Below, piece after piece: positions 63,808 to 64,000 of a DNA stretch of 64,000 nucleotides (its first letter is position 1; each line of letters opens with the position of its first letter). The position numbers were made by a program, and so were the translations under genes. The notes under the pieces were generated by a model. It did no database searches. It saw only the letters and a list, made by a program, of their open reading frames with translations, and had not been told where the DNA came from. Source of the stretch: Planctomycetota bacterium (GTDB lineage Bacteria; Planctomycetota; UBA1135; UBA2386); assembly GCA_947444055.1 (NCBI GenBank), contig CANEYR010000012.1:1-64000 (forward strand), given 5' to 3'.

Positions 63808-64000
63808 TCAGCGCTTGGCTTGTTCCTTCACTCTCCAGCTGCCGATCCACACACCGTCGGCACCCTGATCCAGGCGCAGGGGGCCGTTGATCAGCGGTTC
63901 CGTCAGCGATACGTCGGCGGCGCGCTGCAGCAGCGGCAGCGGCAACGGCGTGCGCTGGCCTGTCGTCACTTCGGTGCCGCTAGCGGGGTTCGTCACTTGC
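63808..64000 (-). CDS. C-terminal part of a protein truncated by the window edge
   Basis: Open minus-strand frame from the window edge to a stop at 63808; no recognised domain. Confidence 0.45.
   Translation of the reverse strand, partial: QVTNPASGTEVTTGQRTPLPLPLLQRAADVSLTEPLINGPLRLDQGADGVWIGSWRVKEQAKR

Overview
High-GC bacterial chromosomal window, planctomycete-like by gene content (eukaryote-like Ser/Thr kinase with TPR-like tail, diheme peroxidase with secreted-protein tail, several sigma/anti-sigma-like pairs, many secreted proteins and lipoproteins). About 58 credible genes cover most of the sequence. I saw no rRNA, tRNA, CRISPR array, transposase or phage module. Most long antisense ORFs in the supplied track are GC-driven shadows. 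Readable blocks: an AttEFGH-like ABC exporter cluster; purM; a Ser/Thr kinase; a SUI1/YciH factor; an ABC-F ATPase; a DEAD-box helicase; an NTAQ1-like N-terminal glutamine amidase; rlmH plus an RsmB-like methyltransferase; an LpoB/COG3014/YcfL-type lipoprotein block; queA, thiE and queG; an IGHMBP2-like helicase; two sigma-factor loci; pruA; and a gmhA-like gene. The strongest candidate for an undescribed system is a tight three-gene minus-strand operon (44821-51770). It encodes a 1387-aa membrane fusion (two rhodanese domains, a YidC/Oxa1-like segment, a PPDK/rifampin-phosphotransferase-like ATP-grasp and swivelling His domain, and a PilZ domain), a PhnD-like binding protein, and a hybrid sensor kinase. 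The second most interesting item is the bacterial NTAQ1-like gene. All assignments come from reading motifs in translated sequence; no database search was run.
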